Notes under the pieces: model-generated
Databases searched by the model: none
Seen by the model: only the letters and a program-made list of their open reading frames with translations
Told to the model about the DNA's origin: nothing
Program-made: the position numbers and the translations under genes
In this document: positions 4,967-6,169 of the stretch, one piece after another
Layout: each line of letters opens with the position of its first letter
How positions within the stretch are numbered: the first letter of the stretch is position 1
From: an uncultured Bacillota bacterium
GTDB taxonomy: Bacteria; Bacillota; Clostridia; Peptostreptococcales; Anaerovoracaceae
Length of the DNA stretch: 6,169 bases
Reading direction: 5' to 3'
Assembly: GCA_946408315.1 (NCBI GenBank)
Contig: CAMJRV010000154.1
Coordinates: forward strand, 1 to 6,169

Positions 4967-6169
4967 TTATTGCGTTACGATATATTCTACGAGCCTTCTC
5001 AGTACTGCCGCCGTTTCGGCCCGGGTAGAGGTTGCCATGGGATCAAACTGATTCCCCGGCCTGCCCGTCAGAATTCCGGCATTGTTCAGCGAGACGGCGC
5101 TGTTCTTTGCCCAGGCGGAGATCCGGTCCATATCGGCAAAAGCGGTTCCGCTTCCGGACTTCGGCTCAAGCTTCAGATAGTCCATAAACCGGTCCATGAT
5201 TGCGGCCATTTCCTGACGGGTGACCGCCTTTCCCGGTTGGAACGCTGTTTCCGACATTCCTAAGACAATCTTGTTTTCTGCGGCCCACTTTACGTAAGGG
5301 GCATAGTAGGCTCCCGTTGACACGTCGTCAAAGCTGCGGCCGGTATAACGAGCCGGATCTGCTCCGTACATACGTCCCAGCACTGCTACGAGCATGCCTC
5401 TTGTCATGGGAGTATCAGGGGAGAAGCGTTTCGGCGTCACACCGGTAAAGAGGAGACGGGCGGAAGCGAAGTCAACTTCGTTCTTTGCCCAATGGCCTGC
5501 GATATCGTCAAAGGGCTTTGCGTTAAAGACGATCTCATAATTGCCGGCACCCCGGGATACGTATCTCATTTCGGAGCCGACCACGATGCCCAGGCCTAAA
5601 ATATGCTTTTCACCCAAATTGTCGGTATAAATCACCACATTGCCATAGGGGCTGCTCAAATCGATTCCCGATGCATCGAGACGGCCGATCTCACCCGCCG
5701 GCGGAACGGTGCTTGCCGTCGTGACAAATTTTACGTCCGCACCGTAGGCTGTGCCCGCGCTGTTCATGGCGTAAGCCCTCACATGGTAGGCGGTATCGGC
5801 AGCCAGATCCTTCACCGTCGAGGTAAAGCTGCCTGTGCCGCTGCCTTCCTTCATTTTCACGATTCCTGTTCCACCGATAGAGGGATTGGCTGTCGTACCG
5901 TATACGAAGCCTCGTTCCGTCACGTCGGCACTTCCTTTCTTTGTAACCTCACCGGAGAGGGTTGCGCCGGACGCGCTGATTCCCGTCACCTTGTCGGTGA
6001 CAACGGTGGGAGGAGTACCGGCTGAGGAGGAAGAGGAAGAAGAAGAGGCCGGAGGAGTGGAGGGAGAAGCTTTTGTGGTGAAACTTACTTCCGCGCCGTA
6101 GGTTGTGCCCACGTCGTTTGTGGCATAAGCCCGGACAAAATAGGTGGTGCCGGGGCTCAGCCCACTCAG
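4967..6169 (-). CDS. Fibronectin-III-like / SLH surface protein, 5' end beyond the window
   Basis: 400 codons plus TAA (4967-4969), open through the right edge; the GTG at 6112-6110 is an internal Val inside a repeat, not the start. The visible part opens inside an Fn3-like repeat (residues 1-33: LSPGTTYFVRAYATN, GTTYGAEVSFTT). A Pro/Ser linker with eight consecutive Ser (42-49) follows, then a second complete repeat (about 52-152; VTGISASGATLSGEVTKKG, VRAYAMNSAGTAYGADVKF). A short beta-rich region (about 160-215) leads into three SLH domains: about 219-266 (FDDIAGHWAKNEVDF, MTRGM), 279-327 (FDDVSTGAYYAPYVKWAAEN, VTRQE) and 343-396 (FADMDRISAWAKNSA, STRAE). The SLH block is at the extreme C-terminus, the usual position. 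Such proteins attach to secondary cell-wall polymer, while the Fn3-like repeats project outward. The missing N-terminus should hold the signal peptide and probably more repeats. Its ligand or enzymatic domain, if any, lies outside the window. Confidence 0.93.
   Translation of the reverse strand: MSGLSPGTTYFVRAYATNDVGTTYGAEVSFTTKASPSTPPASSSSSSSSAGTPPTVVTDKVTGISASGATLSGEVTKKGSADVTERGFVYGTTANPSIGGTGIVKMKEGSGTGSFTSTVKDLAADTAYHVRAYAMNSAGTAYGADVKFVTTASTVPPAGEIGRLDASGIDLSSPYGNVVIYTDNLGEKHILGLGIVVGSEMRYVSRGAGNYEIVFNAKPFDDIAGHWAKNEVDFASARLLFTGVTPKRFSPDTPMTRGMLVAVLGRMYGADPARYTGRSFDDVSTGAYYAPYVKWAAENKIVLGMSETAFQPGKAVTRQEMAAIMDRFMDYLKLEPKSGSGTAFADMDRISAWAKNSAVSLNNAGILTGRPGNQFDPMATSTRAETAAVLRRLVEYIVTQ
5735..5806 (-). 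repeat. Fn3-like repeat copy, inner (direct repeat)
   Basis: This stretch is recognisably homologous at DNA level to 6089-6160, exactly 354 bases away (118 codons). Shared strings on the plus strand include ccgtagg, tgtgccc and ggc(a/g)taagccc. It encodes the VRAYAMN to AYGADVKF portion of the second Fn3-like repeat. Confidence 0.65.
6023..6046 (-). repeat. Poly-serine linker tract
   Basis: Eight consecutive Ser codons (TCT, TCC and TCA only) lie in a Pro/Ser linker between the two Fn3-like repeats. All codons are of the TCN box, giving a pure pyrimidine-rich coding tract apart from its final A. This is a flexible spacer that could vary in length between strains. Confidence 0.75.
6089..6160 (-). 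repeat. Fn3-like repeat copy, outer (direct repeat)
   Basis: This is the partner of the copy at 5735-5806. It encodes VRAYATN to TYGAEVSF in the repeat cut by the right edge. The retained nucleotide similarity suggests duplication of one unit, and the array probably continues beyond the window. Confidence 0.65.

Noticed and set aside
6110..6112. GTG as the start of the right-edge SLH gene
   Set aside because: The same frame stays open to the edge and the residues before it (LSPGTTYFVRAYATN) continue the Fn3-like repeat, so this is an internal Val codon. No signal peptide follows it.

Overview
The window is a slice of one co-directional gene cluster. Six protein genes all read on the minus strand, so transcription runs from right to left. 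Gaps are only 27 to 63 bases, and all five starts inside the window have a purine-rich Shine-Dalgarno site. The first gene (right edge) lacks its 5' end and the last gene (left edge) lacks its 3' end. No promoter, terminator, RNA gene, mobile element or CRISPR array is visible, and no gene-free stretch exceeds 63 bases. The moderate G+C, strong AGGAGG-type ribosome sites, S-layer homology (SLH) domains and a Gram-positive style lipoprotein suggest a Bacillota member, most likely a clostridial anaerobe. The species cannot be read from this window.

In transcription order: (1) 6169-4967, C-terminal part of an exported protein with fibronectin-III-like repeats, a poly-Ser linker and three SLH domains. 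(2) 4929-4246, a lipoprotein with a LPGC lipobox and a probable LolA/DUF4412-like beta-rich body. (3) 4182-3238, a zinc-ribbon protein fused to an AIM24 (TIGR00266) domain. (4) 3188-1368, an exported protein with two copies of a ~95-residue beta module, poly-Gln, three SLH-like repeats, a Pro/Ala/Thr linker and a C-terminal beta-rich domain. (5) 1337-867, a zinc-ribbon protein with two transmembrane helices. (6) 839 to the left edge, an exported protein with SwmB-like and He_PIG Ig-like domains.

Taken together, the cluster looks like a cell-envelope locus. Three or more products are exported; at least two should dock non-covalently to the cell wall through SLH domains, and one is anchored by lipid. 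The two zinc-ribbon proteins are predicted to sit on the cytoplasmic side (one at the membrane, one soluble or peripheral). That the six products act together is inferred from spacing and shared themes only. The most interesting points are the pairing of an AIM24 protein and a zinc-ribbon membrane protein with SLH surface proteins, and the unusual architecture of gene 4, where the SLH block is in the middle.
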